Shown here: positions 43,838-53,436 of the stretch, piece by piece
Layout: every line of letters begins with the position of its first letter
Numbering within the stretch: position 1 is the stretch's first letter
Source of the DNA: Streptococcus thermophilus
GTDB lineage: Bacteria > Actinomycetota > Actinomycetes > Mycobacteriales > Mycobacteriaceae
Length of the DNA: 64,000 nt
NCBI GenBank assembly: GCA_900618065.1
Contig: UYIL01000003.1
Span: 806,001-870,000, forward strand
Direction of reading: 5' to 3'
Notes under the pieces: model-generated
Database searches by the model: none
The model's input: the letters and a program-made list of their open reading frames with translations, nothing else
What the model was told of the DNA's origin: nothing
Program-made: the position numbers and the translations under genes

Positions 43838-45250
43838 TTAACCCCGGTTGCTCTTGGTGGCGCGCGTGGCTGCCTGCCAACCGCTCATGCCGTGAACGCC
43901 GGCTCCCGGCGGGGTTGACGCTGAGCAGAGATAAACACCGTCAATGCCGGTGAAGTAGGGGTCCGGCGAGAGAATCGGGCGGGCGAGCAGCTGGATCATG
44001 TCGGAAGCCCCGCCGATGATGTCGCCGCCGATGTAGTTGGCGTTGTAGTCCTCGACCTCCTGCGTTGAGTAGGCCACGGAATCAACGATGATATCGCGGA
44101 ACCCCGGGGCGAATCGTTCGATGTGCTCGACGATTGCCCGGGTGGCATCACCTTTATATCCCGCGGGCACGTGGGCATAGGCCCAGAGTGGGTGGAACTC
44201 GCCGTCGCTACGCGTGGTGTCGGCGAGGTATTGCTGGCCAACGAGGACGAATGGGCGGTCTGAGAGACCTCCCGCTGCTGCTGCCTTCTCTGCGCGAGCG
44301 ACCTCGGCTGCGGTGCCGCCCACATGCACCGTGCCGGCCTTGCGCGCTTCCGGGTTGGTCCACGGGACATCGCCGCGGATCACGAAGTCGACCTTGAACG
44401 CGCCCATTCCGTGGCGGAAGTTACGGTATGCGCGCTTTTGGCGTGCGGGGAGATCATTACCGCAGATCTCCAAGGCGATTGATGGGCTGACATCGAGCAT
44501 GACGGCATCAACATCGCCAAGTTCCTGCAATGAAGTCACCTTGTGCTCGCACACCACGCGCCCGCCGTGGGCCTCAAGTTCTGCAACCATCGCTGACGCG
44601 ATGGCGCCGCTTCCGCCTTGTGCAACCGGCCACCCCGCCGCGTGGGCAGCTGCCGTGAGCAGCGTGCCCACGGCAGAACTCATGGGGGTGTCCAAGCGGG
44701 TAAGAATATGGGCGGCCACACCCATGTACAGCGCCTGAGCTTCATCCGACCGCCACCTTTTCGCCGATAAGGCTGCAGGAAGTGCTGCATTCATACCGAA
44801 GTACGCCAGTGGCAATGGGTGCTTCGGGATGTCAATGATCGGACCGAAAACAGATGTTGCGATCTTGTCGAAGCTTTTCGCCATGGGACCGAATGTGGCC
44901 TTCCACAGCTTGCCGTCTGTGCCCATGCCGTCGGCTGTGCGGTCAATGTCCCTGTACAACACCCCGGCACGACCGCCGTCGAGCGGGTGAGCGAGGTCGA
45001 CCTCCGGAAAGGCGAAAGACAGGCCGTGCTGGGACAAGTTGGTGTCCCGGAAGAAGGGGCTGACCACAGACATTGGGTGGACCGCGGAGCACATGTCATG
45101 AATGACACCAGTGCGCAGGTTGTCGTTGCTGCGCATGCCGCCGCCGGGAGTGGAGGCCGATTCGTAGACCGTGACATCGTATCCGCTGCGAGCGAGAGTG
45201 ATTCCCGCTGCGAGCCCGTTCGGTCCGCTACCGACAACTGCTGCTTTCAT
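43838..45250 (-). CDS. FAD-dependent oxidoreductase, phytoene-desaturase/RetSat-like
   Basis: 470 residues. N-terminal FAD motif VVGSGPNGLAAGITLARSGYDV and YESASTPGGGMRS; C-terminal YLCSASTPPGAGVHGMSGWQAA is the CrtI/RetSat/PYROXD2-type closing motif. Such enzymes desaturate or reduce polyprenoids or lipids; the substrate is unknown. GAGGAG precedes the ATG. It follows the DUF3556 gene by 65 bases on the same strand. Confidence 0.85.
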   Translation of the reverse strand: MKAAVVGSGPNGLAAGITLARSGYDVTVYESASTPGGGMRSNDNLRTGVIHDMCSAVHPMSVVSPFFRDTNLSQHGLSFAFPEVDLAHPLDGGRAGVLYRDIDRTADGMGTDGKLWKATFGPMAKSFDKIATSVFGPIIDIPKHPLPLAYFGMNAALPAALSAKRWRSDEAQALYMGVAAHILTRLDTPMSSAVGTLLTAAAHAAGWPVAQGGSGAIASAMVAELEAHGGRVVCEHKVTSLQELGDVDAVMLDVSPSIALEICGNDLPARQKRAYRNFRHGMGAFKVDFVIRGDVPWTNPEARKAGTVHVGGTAAEVARAEKAAAAGGLSDRPFVLVGQQYLADTTRSDGEFHPLWAYAHVPAGYKGDATRAIVEHIERFAPGFRDIIVDSVAYSTQEVEDYNANYIGGDIIGGASDMIQLLARPILSPDPYFTGIDGVYLCSASTPPGAGVHGMSGWQAATRATKSNRG

Positions 45251-45315
45251 GAGTGTGCTCCTCGCTATAAATAGGGTTCCCCCACGACGCCAGTGGCGTA
45301 TGGGGGAGTGGCGTT

Positions 45316-47145
45316 TTAGACCTGCGGAACGACCGGTTTCTGTGCGTCCTGAGTGTAGAGTGCGATGCGCTCGTGCAGGAACTGGCGGCCCTCGAACTCC
45401 GCATCCGGGTTGACCGGGATCGGGCCGTTCGGCAGCCACGGCTGCTCAGAGATGCAGTCCTTGACCTTCCACGAACCGGTCTCCAGCACTCCGAGGGCCA
45501 TGTCGTAGACCACGTAGCGCTGGGTCTTCTTGTGCATCGGCTGAGACTCGACGTATGCGACGACGCATTCACCTGGCTCGAACTGGAGATGCTTCTGCAC
45601 GGACGGGTAGAAGGTGGGGCCGTGGAAGTGGCCTTCACCGAAGTTCCAGCCGAGCAGCCACGCGGACATGTACTCGCCTTCGCGCAGGTGGTAGCTGTCG
45701 ACGGACGGGCCCAGCTCACGGGTGAGCACCGAGAGAAGACCGCGGCCCTGGGAGTGCAGAGAGCGCCAGGAGAGCACCTTGTCCATGAGCTTGAACTTGG
45801 CTTCTTCACCGAAACCGGCCTTGATGATCTCTTCCGGTGGCGGGATCGCGCCGGGGTAGTCCTTGTACATCTTCTCGATGGCATCCGGGGAGAAGGCCCA
45901 CACCGAGCACGCCCAGTTGCCTGCGTATTGGCGCATGCTGATCAGGAATGAGACCCACTCCGGCTTGAAGTTGCCCACGGCAGGGCCGATCAGGACGCAG
46001 GCGAAGATGAAGATTGCTGCTCCGACGCTGCTGATGTCGCCGATGCCGTAGCCCTCCCATACCGGGAAGCCGAAGAAGATGAAGACGGTGAGCAGGATGT
46101 AGTGGATGTTCCACTCGAGCGGAACGGCGATCGGCATGGACAGGATGATGACGATGTGCATGCCGATGATCACGAAGGCCGCGATGCCAGCTGCCACCGC
46201 GTTGCCGGACAGGAGGAGAACCAGCGGGCAAATCAGCTCGACAACGGTGCCCAGGCCGTGCGCCATGGCGACGGACAGCTTGGACGGCTGCAGGTCGTGC
46301 GGGTGGTTGCGGAAGAACATCCGGCTGACCCGCTTGCTCAGCATGTACGGCGCGTTAGCCATCATGACCGGTACGACATACTCGAAGTGGCGGCCGAACT
46401 TGGAAACACCTGCACCCATCCAGACGAGGATGATGATCATTTTCACGCCGATGATGTAGTCGTGCGGGTTGAGCACCAGAGCGAAAACGAGAGCCAGGAA
46501 GTACTGGTCATTGCGCATCCCCAGGAAGAGGTGCTGGCAGCGGTAGCCGATGGCCAGGATGAGCACGATTGGCACCACGAAGCACCAGGCGGGCAGCATG
46601 CCGCCTTCTGCACCCGGGATGTACTCGGCGACGTAGCCGTGGTTTGTCGGCGGGAACACAATAGCGACCATGAGGGACGCGATCAGTGCGTAGTACAAAG
46701 CTACGTCCACGATCGAGCGGGTGTCTCCGCCCTGACCCGGCAGGCGGCCAGCGAACGGCGGGCGCTTGATCACGCCAATCTTGGACCAGTACTTGTTCGC
46801 GCCGAACTTTGGCGCGTAGTGGAATCCCGCCGGGCCGGAGCTAGCTCCCAGGCCGCACAGCTCCCAGAGGATCGCGAACATGAGGAACTTCTGGTAGACG
46901 ATCGGCTCAGCCCACCAGTTGCTCACGTCGAAGGGATTGCCCACTCCGGCGAACAGGGTAGAGACTGCCAAACCGATGACGACATAGGCGGTGCACTTGA
47001 TGAAGTAGAACATCGTCGCGTTCTTCGGCGATCCGAGACCGATTTCCGCGAGGCTCGCTCCTGAGATTCGCAGACGCTCACTCAAGCTTAGTTTTTTGTA
47101 TTCCTCAATCGGTGTGTCGATGAGGTCAGGTGTAGACCATGCCAA
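45316..47145 (-). CDS. DUF3556 multi-pass membrane protein
   Basis: 609 residues with about eight membrane helices in residues 45-400 and a soluble C-terminal domain (residues about 430-609). It matches the DUF3556 form known from mycobacteria and corynebacteria, with an N-terminal SLSERLRISGASLAEIGLG and conserved FHYAPKFGANKYWSKIGV. Function is unknown; linkage with an acyl-CoA ligase and a lipid-type FAD oxidoreductase suggests envelope lipid metabolism. The TTG start at 47145 has AAAGGAGA seven bases upstream. Confidence 0.82.
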   Translation of the reverse strand: MAWSTPDLIDTPIEEYKKLSLSERLRISGASLAEIGLGSPKNATMFYFIKCTAYVVIGLAVSTLFAGVGNPFDVSNWWAEPIVYQKFLMFAILWELCGLGASSGPAGFHYAPKFGANKYWSKIGVIKRPPFAGRLPGQGGDTRSIVDVALYYALIASLMVAIVFPPTNHGYVAEYIPGAEGGMLPAWCFVVPIVLILAIGYRCQHLFLGMRNDQYFLALVFALVLNPHDYIIGVKMIIILVWMGAGVSKFGRHFEYVVPVMMANAPYMLSKRVSRMFFRNHPHDLQPSKLSVAMAHGLGTVVELICPLVLLLSGNAVAAGIAAFVIIGMHIVIILSMPIAVPLEWNIHYILLTVFIFFGFPVWEGYGIGDISSVGAAIFIFACVLIGPAVGNFKPEWVSFLISMRQYAGNWACSVWAFSPDAIEKMYKDYPGAIPPPEEIIKAGFGEEAKFKLMDKVLSWRSLHSQGRGLLSVLTRELGPSVDSYHLREGEYMSAWLLGWNFGEGHFHGPTFYPSVQKHLQFEPGECVVAYVESQPMHKKTQRYVVYDMALGVLETGSWKVKDCISEQPWLPNGPIPVNPDAEFEGRQFLHERIALYTQDAQKPVVPQV

Positions 47146-47234
47146 CGGTTTCTCCTTTCGATTCTGGTGTGCGTGATCCCGTTGCGAAGCTGGGCGCGTG
47201 GCCCGGCCTCCTCACACGTGGGGCGTTCCCCGTA

Positions 47235-47250
47235 TGTGATGTGGCTTACA
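47235..47250. promoter_or_regulatory. GlxR-like site upstream of DUF3556 gene
   Basis: TGTGATGTGGCTTACA keeps 10 of 12 fixed consensus positions. A near-identical site, differing in one base, lies at 49001-49016 upstream of the acyl-CoA ligase. Confidence 0.55.
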
Positions 47251-47394
47251 GGATTGAGACATAACCGTAAGGGGCCGATGACAACGCTCACAATGTTTGT
47301 TTGGCTAAAGAACTAGTGGGTTTTTGTGCTCACGGGACAAAAGCGATCGTCTAGGTGCTGCAACGCAGTCCGACTCTTGCTTTGGAATGCAAAA

Positions 47395-47438
47395 CACGGT
47401 GGCGAGCCCCTCGCAATGGGGGTGAGCTTGCCACCGTG
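47395..47438 (-). terminator. Terminator of the acyl-CoA ligase gene
   Basis: Arms CACGGTGGCGAGC (47395-47407) and GCTTGCCACCGTG (47426-47438) pair with one mismatch, and on the minus strand TTTTGC follows. It is 25 bases past the ligase stop. Confidence 0.75.
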
Positions 47439-47463
47439 CACGTTCAGGGGTTTCTTGCGTTTT

Positions 47464-48987
47464 CTAAGCGTCCTGCACGAGGAATTCCTTTTTCGCGATG
47501 TCACGCAGCGTGGGTTTGTCCACCTTGCCCACAGGGTTGCGGGGCAGGTCTTCCACGGCGGTGATATGCACCGGCCACTTGACCTTGGCCAGTAGTGGGC
47601 GCACGTGATCCAAGAGTGCATCCGTGTCGACTGACGCTGGATCAGAATTGCTCACGTAGGCGACAGGAACTTCTCCGAGAACCTCGTGCGGTAAACCGAC
47701 GACAGCGGATTCGACGACATTCGGATGGGTGTTCAGTGCGTTCTCGATCTCAGAGGGGTAGAGGTTCTCCCCGCCACGGATGATCATGTCCTTGATGCGG
47801 TCGACCAAGAACAGGAATCCGTTTTCGTCGAGGTAGCCTACGTCGCCGGTGTGGAGCCAGCCGTCGACCACGGTTTTGGCGGTTTCTTCGGGCCGGTTGA
47901 GGTAGCCGACCATGACGTTGTCGCCTTTAATCACCACCTCGCCGGATTCACCAGTGGGCATGAAGCCGCCCTTGCCGTCGCTGATACGCACTTCTTGCCC
48001 CGGTAGTGCGCGACCGACGGTGCCGGCGGGTGGGTCGTCATCAAGGCGAACAGCTGTCGAGCCCACGGTTCCTTCGGTCAGGCCGTAGGCACCTCGGATT
48101 TTCACCCCGTATTTCTGCTGGAAGGACTCGATGAGCTGCACGGAGGCCGGTGCGGCGCCGCACACGGCGAACTCCAGACTGGAGAAGTCGACACCGGAAT
48201 CCGGCGGCAACTGCAGCAGATAGGCGAAGATTGCCGGCACAGCGGAGAAATATGTCGGCCGGTACTGCGCCACAGCGGAGATGAATTCCATCGGGTTGAA
48301 GCGGTCCAAGATGGTCACCTTGCCCCCGCGGCTGTAAGGCGCGAGGAAACTGACCAAAATCGCGTTGGAGTGAAACAGTGGCAACGGCATCAAGGCGTGG
48401 ATCTCCCCGTCCATGTCCAGAGCGCCGGAAATGCTCTCCACCATGGCGTTGAGGTTCTTATGGCTGAGCATTACCCCCTTCGGGCGGCCGGTGGATCCGG
48501 AGGTGTAGACCAGTAGGGCGATGTCATCGGCCGAGGGAAACTCAGGCAAGGAGCCGGGGGACCTGGGGGTTTCGTGCTCGCGGTGCTGGCCGGATACCGC
48601 GAGCTCGTAGAGGGGCACCACGCGCGCGCCGGGGAAGTACTCTTCTGGTTCACGCGCGGCGAAGTCGTTGGTAGTCACCACGACCTTCGCTCCGGAATCC
48701 TCAATCTGGTAGGCGGACTCGGGTGCAGCGAAGGTCGGGTTCATGGGCGTGCACGCGGCCCGCAGCCGCCATGCCGCGGCCATGGTGGTCAGCAGTTCAA
48801 GGCGGTTGGGCAGGAACGTGGCTACGACATCACCGGGCCCGACGCCCATCGCAGCTAGCTGTTGGGCGAGGATGTCTACTTCTTCGGCGAATTCTTGGCC
48901 GGTCAGAGAGCGGAAGGAATCCCGAAGGCGTGTTCCTTCGATTCCCTGGTGGAATTCGTTCCATGGCTGAAAGCGATAATCGGTCAT
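47464..48987 (-). CDS. AMP-dependent acyl-CoA synthetase/ligase
   Basis: 507 residues. The adenylation motifs are complete: [68 protein letters not shown] and the C-terminal catalytic lysine in [12 protein letters not shown]. It activates a carboxylic acid, probably a fatty or aromatic acid, to its CoA ester. The gene is preceded by a GlxR-like site and followed by its own terminator, so it is a separate unit from the DUF3556 group downstream. Confidence 0.9.
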   Translation of the reverse strand: MTDYRFQPWNEFHQGIEGTRLRDSFRSLTGQEFAEEVDILAQQLAAMGVGPGDVVATFLPNRLELLTTMAAAWRLRAACTPMNPTFAAPESAYQIEDSGAKVVVTTNDFAAREPEEYFPGARVVPLYELAVSGQHREHETPRSPGSLPEFPSADDIALLVYTSGSTGRPKGVMLSHKNLNAMVESISGALDMDGEIHALMPLPLFHSNAILVSFLAPYSRGGKVTILDRFNPMEFISAVAQYRPTYFSAVPAIFAYLLQLPPDSGVDFSSLEFAVCGAAPASVQLIESFQQKYGVKIRGAYGLTEGTVGSTAVRLDDDPPAGTVGRALPGQEVRISDGKGGFMPTGESGEVVIKGDNVMVGYLNRPEETAKTVVDGWLHTGDVGYLDENGFLFLVDRIKDMIIRGGENLYPSEIENALNTHPNVVESAVVGLPHEVLGEVPVAYVSNSDPASVDTDALLDHVRPLLAKVKWPVHITAVEDLPRNPVGKVDKPTLRDIAKKEFLVQDA

Positions 48988-49000
48988 GATCCCTCCGATA

Positions 49001-49016
49001 TGTGATGTGGGTTACA
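49001..49016. promoter_or_regulatory. GlxR-like site upstream of the acyl-CoA ligase
   Basis: TGTGATGTGGGTTACA, 14 bases before the ligase ATG on the minus strand. Same sequence as the site at 47235 except one base, which suggests one regulator for both transcripts. Confidence 0.55.
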
Positions 49017-49152
49017 GGGGTAAGGGCCACTATAGAGGTTCGCTGGGGGATAGTGAGTCGGGGGAAAGGATTCGCTGGTCCACGGTAAAGGGCACCGCGC
49101 AGGTCTGGGTACCTGCAGTTTTGCGGCGCGTGATTTCTAACCGGGAGCTATC

Positions 49153-49171
49153 TGTCACTAGAGTGACACGC
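49153..49171 (+). promoter_or_regulatory. ftsE promoter with overlapping palindrome
   Basis: TGTCACT-AG-AGTGACA (49153-49168) is a palindrome with 7-bp arms and contains the -10 candidate TAGAGT (49159-49164). The GTG start follows seven bases after the -10, so a leaderless mRNA is likely and the palindrome may be an operator. Confidence 0.5.
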
Positions 49172-49861
49172 GTGATCACTTTCTCCAATGTGACAAAGGT
49201 GTACCCGACGTCCACGCGGCCGGCGCTCGATGATGTCTCCCTCGAGATCGAAAACGGGGAGTTCGTCTTCCTTATCGGTCCGTCCGGCTCGGGCAAATCG
49301 TCCTTCCTGGAATTGCTCATCCGCGAAGAGAATGTCACTTCCGGCGACATTTACTTCGATGATTTCCATGTCAATGCCCTCAAGGGCAGCGAGGTGAACA
49401 AGCTGCGCCAGTCCATCGGCTACGTCTTCCAGGACTTCCGGTTGTTGCCAAAGCTCAACGTCTACGACAATGTCGCGTTCGCCCTCGAGGTAATCGGCAA
49501 GTCGAAAGCGAAGATCAACAAGCTCGTTCCGGAGGCGCTCGAGATCGTCGGGCTCGACGCGAAGGCGAACCGCATGCCCAATGAGCTCTCCGGCGGCGAG
49601 CAGCAGCGCGTTGCCATTGCGCGCGCGTTCGTCGATAGGCCTCGGCTGTTGCTTGCCGACGAGCCCACCGGCAATCTCGATCCCTCCACTGCCGACGACA
49701 TCATGGCGTTGCTCGCCCGCATCAACCGGATGGGAACGACAGTGGTGATGTCCACGCACAACGCCCGTGCGGTCAACGACATGCGTAAACGAGTCATTGA
49801 GCTCCACCTGGGCAAGCTCATCCGCGATGACAAGCACGGTGTGTACGGGAGGGAAAGCTAA
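49172..49861 (+). CDS. ftsE: Cell division ATP-binding protein FtsE
   Basis: 229 residues. Walker [11 protein letters not shown]-loop FQDFRLLP, signature LSGGEQQR, Walker [12 protein letters not shown] and the switch His in STHN are all present. With FtsX it links divisome activity to peptidoglycan hydrolase activation. The GTG at 49172 gives the normal FtsE N terminus ([12 protein letters not shown]). The stop overlaps the ftsX start (TAATG). Confidence 0.95.
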   Translation: MITFSNVTKVYPTSTRPALDDVSLEIENGEFVFLIGPSGSGKSSFLELLIREENVTSGDIYFDDFHVNALKGSEVNKLRQSIGYVFQDFRLLPKLNVYDNVAFALEVIGKSKAKINKLVPEALEIVGLDAKANRMPNELSGGEQQRVAIARAFVDRPRLLLADEPTGNLDPSTADDIMALLARINRMGTTVVMSTHNARAVNDMRKRVIELHLGKLIRDDKHGVYGRES

Positions 49862-50763
49862 TGAACTGGAACTTCATTTTCCGTGAGGGGTTTCGCGGTT
49901 TGGGCCGCAACCTCACCATGACGGTCGCGCTGATCATCACCACGGCCCTGTCTTTGGCGTTGGTCGGTGCCGGCATCCTCATGTCGCAGATGACCAGCCA
50001 GACGAAGGACCTGTATCTCGACCGCGTCGAGGTCATGGTTGAACTCAGTGATGAAGTCTCGGAGACGGATAAGGATTGTTCGTCGCAAAGCTGCACGCAG
50101 GTGCGCGATACCTTGCAGGCCGATGAACGCGTCGAATCAGTGACTTTCCGCAACCGTGATCAGTCCTACGAGCGCTTCGTGGAATTGTTCCGAGAGTCTG
50201 ACCCGGTGCTGGTGGAGGAGACGTCCCGCGACTCGATGCCGGCGGCGCTGCACGTGCGTTTGGAGGACCCGACGGATACGTCGCCGATTGACGCTGTCCG
50301 CGACCTGCCCCAGGTGACCTATGTCGCCGATCAGGCCAGTGATGTCCGCGGTCTTGCAGACTCGATGGACTCGTTCCGCAACGCGACCTTCATCATCGCC
50401 GCCGCCCAGGCGCTGGCCGCGATCTTCTTGATCTCCAACATGGTGCAGCTGGCGGCGTACTCGCGGCGCGAAGAAATCAGCATCATGCGCATGGTCGGCG
50501 CGACCCGCTGGTTCACCCAGGCTCCGTTCATCCTCGAGGCGGCGCTGTCGGTGCTTATCGGCGGGATCATCGCAACGATCGGTGTGTGGCTGATCAAGAC
50601 CCAGATTGTGGACCAGATGCTGGACCCCGTGTATCAAAACTTGCTCATCGCCCGCCTGCCGAACTCAGCAGTATGGACCGTCATGCCGCTGGTCAGCCTC
50701 GCCGCGCTAGTCGTGTCCGGCCTTGTCGCGCAGGTCGCGCTGCGCTCCTACGTCCGGAAGTAG
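49861..50763 (+). CDS. ftsX: Cell division protein FtsX
   Basis: 300 residues with four membrane helices: one after residue 20, then a large extracellular loop (residues about 45-165, with a Cys pair DCSSQSCTQ), and three near residues 175-290. The FtsX-type motif FLISNMVQLAAYSRREEISIMRMVGATRWF (in parts) is clear. It is the membrane partner of FtsE. Confidence 0.95.
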   Translation: MNWNFIFREGFRGLGRNLTMTVALIITTALSLALVGAGILMSQMTSQTKDLYLDRVEVMVELSDEVSETDKDCSSQSCTQVRDTLQADERVESVTFRNRDQSYERFVELFRESDPVLVEETSRDSMPAALHVRLEDPTDTSPIDAVRDLPQVTYVADQASDVRGLADSMDSFRNATFIIAAAQALAAIFLISNMVQLAAYSRREEISIMRMVGATRWFTQAPFILEAALSVLIGGIIATIGVWLIKTQIVDQMLDPVYQNLLIARLPNSAVWTVMPLVSLAALVVSGLVAQVALRSYVRK

Positions 50764-50766
50764 CCT

Positions 50767-51255
50767 ATGGCCAAGAAGAAGAAAACCGACGGCTCCAACG
50801 TCATTGCTTCCAACCGCAAGGCGCGCCACGATTACACGATCCTGGATACCTACGAGACAGGCATCGTGCTCCAGGGCACGGAAATCAAGTCGCTTCGGGA
50901 CGGCAAAGCGTCCCTCGTCGAAGCCTTCGCCACCATCGACAACGGCGAGGTGTGGCTGCGCAACCTGCACATCCCTGAATACTCGATGGGGTCGTGGACG
51001 AACCACTCGCCGCGCCGCACCCGAAAACTGCTGCTGCACCGACGCGAGATTGACACCCTCGAGGGCAAACTGCGCGACGGCAACCGCACCCTCGTTCCCC
51101 TGAAGCTCTACCTCAAAGAGGGCCGGGTCAAAGTCGAGCTCGGTCTGGCCCAAGGTAAGCAGGATTACGACAAGCGTCGCGCCATTAAGCAGCGCACTGA
51201 AGATCGCGAGATCACGCGCGATCTGGGGCGGAAACTCAAGGGGATCAAGGCTTAA
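50767..51255 (+). CDS. smpB: SsrA-binding protein SmpB
   Basis: 162 residues, full-length, with the SmpB core NRKARHDYTILDTYETGIVL, GTEIKSLRDGKASL and the basic C-terminal tail (KRRAIKQRTEDREITRDLGRKL). It carries tmRNA to stalled ribosomes. Four bases past ftsX on the same strand, so probably part of the ftsEX transcript; its partner RNA gene lies 740 bases downstream. Confidence 0.96.
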   Translation: MAKKKKTDGSNVIASNRKARHDYTILDTYETGIVLQGTEIKSLRDGKASLVEAFATIDNGEVWLRNLHIPEYSMGSWTNHSPRRTRKLLLHRREIDTLEGKLRDGNRTLVPLKLYLKEGRVKVELGLAQGKQDYDKRRAIKQRTEDREITRDLGRKLKGIKA

Positions 51256-51281
51256 CGCTGATCCTGCCTAGACTGGGTGGC

Positions 51282-51935
51282 ATGAAAACAGCGTTGATTA
51301 CAGGAGCGTCCCGTGGCATTGGTCGCGCGATCGCGGAAGAGCTGGGTAAGGACCACCACATCATCGCGGGGGCGTCGCGCGACGCGTCCGACATTGTCAG
51401 TGCGCTGCCCAGCGCCGAGCCGTTTGAGGTTGACCTACGCGACACCGAGGCGCTGCTTGCGGCTGCGTCGCGGATCGAGAACGTCGATGTGGTGGTCCTT
51501 GCCGCTGGTGTCCTGCACAAGGATCCCTTCGAGCAGATCTCCGATGAGCAATGGCGTGAAACGGTGGATATCAACGTGCTCGCGCCCGTTACGCTCACGC
51601 GCGCATTGCTGCCTGCTTTGCGACGATCGGGTGGCCTGCTTGTGACCATCAACTCCGGCGCCGGTTTCCACGGGGTGGAAGAGAACACCGCTTACTGCGC
51701 CTCGAAGTTCGCGCTGCGCGGCTTCACTGATTCGCTCAGACTGGAAGAAAAGGGGCGCATCCGCGTGACCTCGATCCATCCGGGCCGGACCGACACCGAT
51801 ATGTTGGCCGATCCGAAACACGGCGACCGGCCGAAGATGGACGCCCAGAACGTGGCTAACGCTGTACGCCTAGCGGTCGACGCGGGACCGGGCGCGACTG
51901 TGGAACACTTGCGTGTGGCGCCGTCGGGGATGTAA
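51282..51935 (+). CDS. Short-chain dehydrogenase/reductase
   Basis: 217 residues, classical SDR fold: cofactor loop TGASRGIGRAIAEEL, NAG-like VVVLAAGVLHKD, catalytic Ser in TINSGAG and YxxxK in YCASKFAL. NAD(P)-dependent oxidoreductase of unknown substrate. It lies between smpB and ssrA, an insertion that is common in corynebacteria. Confidence 0.88.
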   Translation: MKTALITGASRGIGRAIAEELGKDHHIIAGASRDASDIVSALPSAEPFEVDLRDTEALLAAASRIENVDVVVLAAGVLHKDPFEQISDEQWRETVDINVLAPVTLTRALLPALRRSGGLLVTINSGAGFHGVEENTAYCASKFALRGFTDSLRLEEKGRIRVTSIHPGRTDTDMLADPKHGDRPKMDAQNVANAVRLAVDAGPGATVEHLRVAPSGM

Positions 51936-51998
51936 CGTTACTGCTCCTGCGGTGCTACAGCATGTTCCCGCCGCAGGGGTAAGTGAAGTTCACTCCAA

Positions 51999-52380
51999 GG
52001 GGATGACTTGGTTTCGACTTCGCCGACTAAGCCAGGGGAAGCGTGCCGGTGCAGGCTGGAGACCACCGATTGAAGCGTCGCAGCATGTTATAAGCGCAGA
52101 GAAGAACTCTCAGCGTGACTACGCCCTCGCTGCCTAAGTAGCGACCGCGTGTCTGTCAGGCCGGGCTCGCTCCCGTCCCGGACCCTGGCATCGACTAGGG
52201 AGCTTGCCCTTCCACCGTGTCAGTGCGGTGATTGAAGGGGACACCTTTCACTGACTGGGCCCATCATCCGGACATGTTCGCCTGATCCGGAGGGTCGAGC
52301 AGAGATCTGTGCGGACTGCGCACGGAGAAGCCCTGGTGCGGTGGCGAAGGACGCGGGTTCAATTCCCGCCATCTCCACCA
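51999..52380 (+). ncRNA. ssrA: tmRNA
   Basis: The 5' end GGGGATGACTTGG pairs with the 3' end CATCTCCACCA, forming the tRNA-like acceptor; the T arm GCGGGTTCAATTCCCGC is present and CCA is encoded. The tag frame at 52096-52137 reads AEKNSQRDYALAA then TAA, close to the corynebacterial tag with the ALAA degradation end. A terminator follows. Confidence 0.95.
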
Positions 52381-52384
52381 CAAG

Positions 52385-52419
52385 CGGTCCCGGTTCTGAT
52401 GAAGGGCCGGGGCCGTTTT
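52385..52419 (+). terminator. ssrA terminator
   Basis: CGGTCCCGG (52385-52393) and CCGGGGCCG (52407-52415) pair with one G-T, followed by TTTT. Confidence 0.8.
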
Positions 52420-52452
52420 CGTTCCTGCTCCTCGCGTAGACTTGGGCGCGCT

Positions 52453-53343
52453 ATGACCACCGCGAAGACGATGTCGAAGAAGCTGGGCTGCCTCGCAGCG
52501 TGCGCCATGTTGACCGTGGTTCTGGGGGCGTGCGTGCCGGCCGGGGAGGAAACCACCGCCGGTGCCCCTGAGTCCACTGAAACTCACGCGGACGGCGAAT
52601 GGACGGGGGACACCGTGGACGTCGTCGACAACGAGGGCGCCAAAACTGTGCCGTTCAAGCCAGAACGGGTGGTGGCATTCGACCCGCGCATGGCGGCGTT
52701 GTTGAAAGATTTCGGTATCGACGTAATTGTCGCGACCAGCCCCGAAGAAGCTGCAGATGCCGAACCTGATGTGGTTCTGGTCGGGGCAGAGACGTCGCAC
52801 AGCGCCTCCGAGCTCCAAGATGTCGCGGGAGCACCGGTGGTGGATCTCACTCCGCGCCCCGATCCACCGTTGGATTGGGAAATGGTGCGTCAAGTGCAGG
52901 TTCTGGGCGTCATCTTCGACAAGGAAGAAGAAGCTGAGCAGATGGACAGCGACTTCTCCGACGCTCTCGAGCGGGCCCGCAACGCGGTCGGGGAAGACTG
53001 GTCGGCGGCGGCTGTGGAAGCTAGCGGCGGCGCCGTCGAACCCCTTTCAGCCGACGGGGGAGAGCTCTGGGGCCCTGTGATGGACATGGTGGGCCTTAAA
53101 CCAGTGGAGCTGAGCGCGGAGCCGGATGTCATTCTCGTCGAGGAGCGTGAACCGGATATGCGCTCGTCCGACTATGTACCGGCGTTGAAGCTGCTTCTGG
53201 ATGATGAAGAGCTAGCGGAAACTCCGGCGGTTAAGAACGTGAACATCTACGTCGGCCCGTTTGATGTCCCAGAGGTGGCAGGGGCAAGCACGTACACCCT
53301 CATCCTCAACGAGTTGGCTGACCACTGGTCCATCAAGGGCTGA
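52453..53343 (+). CDS. Iron-siderophore binding lipoprotein, shortened paralogue
   Basis: 296 residues with a lipoprotein signal (MLTVVLGAC, lipobox LGAC). It is similar along its length to the next gene (TVDVVDNEGAKTVPFKPERVVAFD against TVTIEDNEGTKEVPVNPSSVVALD, in parts) but lacks roughly 45 residues, chiefly around the segment between the first and second lobes. A TAGACT -10 lies ten bases before the ATG, so it may be leaderless; no DtxR box precedes it. It may bind a different ligand or be decaying. Confidence 0.75.
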   Translation: MTTAKTMSKKLGCLAACAMLTVVLGACVPAGEETTAGAPESTETHADGEWTGDTVDVVDNEGAKTVPFKPERVVAFDPRMAALLKDFGIDVIVATSPEEAADAEPDVVLVGAETSHSASELQDVAGAPVVDLTPRPDPPLDWEMVRQVQVLGVIFDKEEEAEQMDSDFSDALERARNAVGEDWSAAAVEASGGAVEPLSADGGELWGPVMDMVGLKPVELSAEPDVILVEEREPDMRSSDYVPALKLLLDDEELAETPAVKNVNIYVGPFDVPEVAGASTYTLILNELADHWSIKG

Positions 53344-53389
53344 GGAATGTGATGTGGGGGAGGGGGTGTTGACTCCCCAGGGCCATGTT

Positions 53390-53408
53390 CTAGGTTAGGC
53401 AAAGCTTA
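53390..53408. promoter_or_regulatory. DtxR box of the siderophore operon
   Basis: CTAGGTTAGGCAAAGCTTA matches 15 of 19 positions of the DtxR consensus (TTAGGTTAGGCTAACCTAA) and overlaps the -10 candidate TAGGTT. A TTGACT -35 lies at 53370. Iron repression is expected. Confidence 0.7.
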
Positions 53409-53436
53409 CCAACTTTCTATGTATGGAGGATCTCCT

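Noticed and set aside
52264..52893. Minus-strand frame over the end of ssrA and the lipoprotein gene
   Set aside because: It overlaps the structural tmRNA 3' end and the lipoprotein gene and has no supporting motif.
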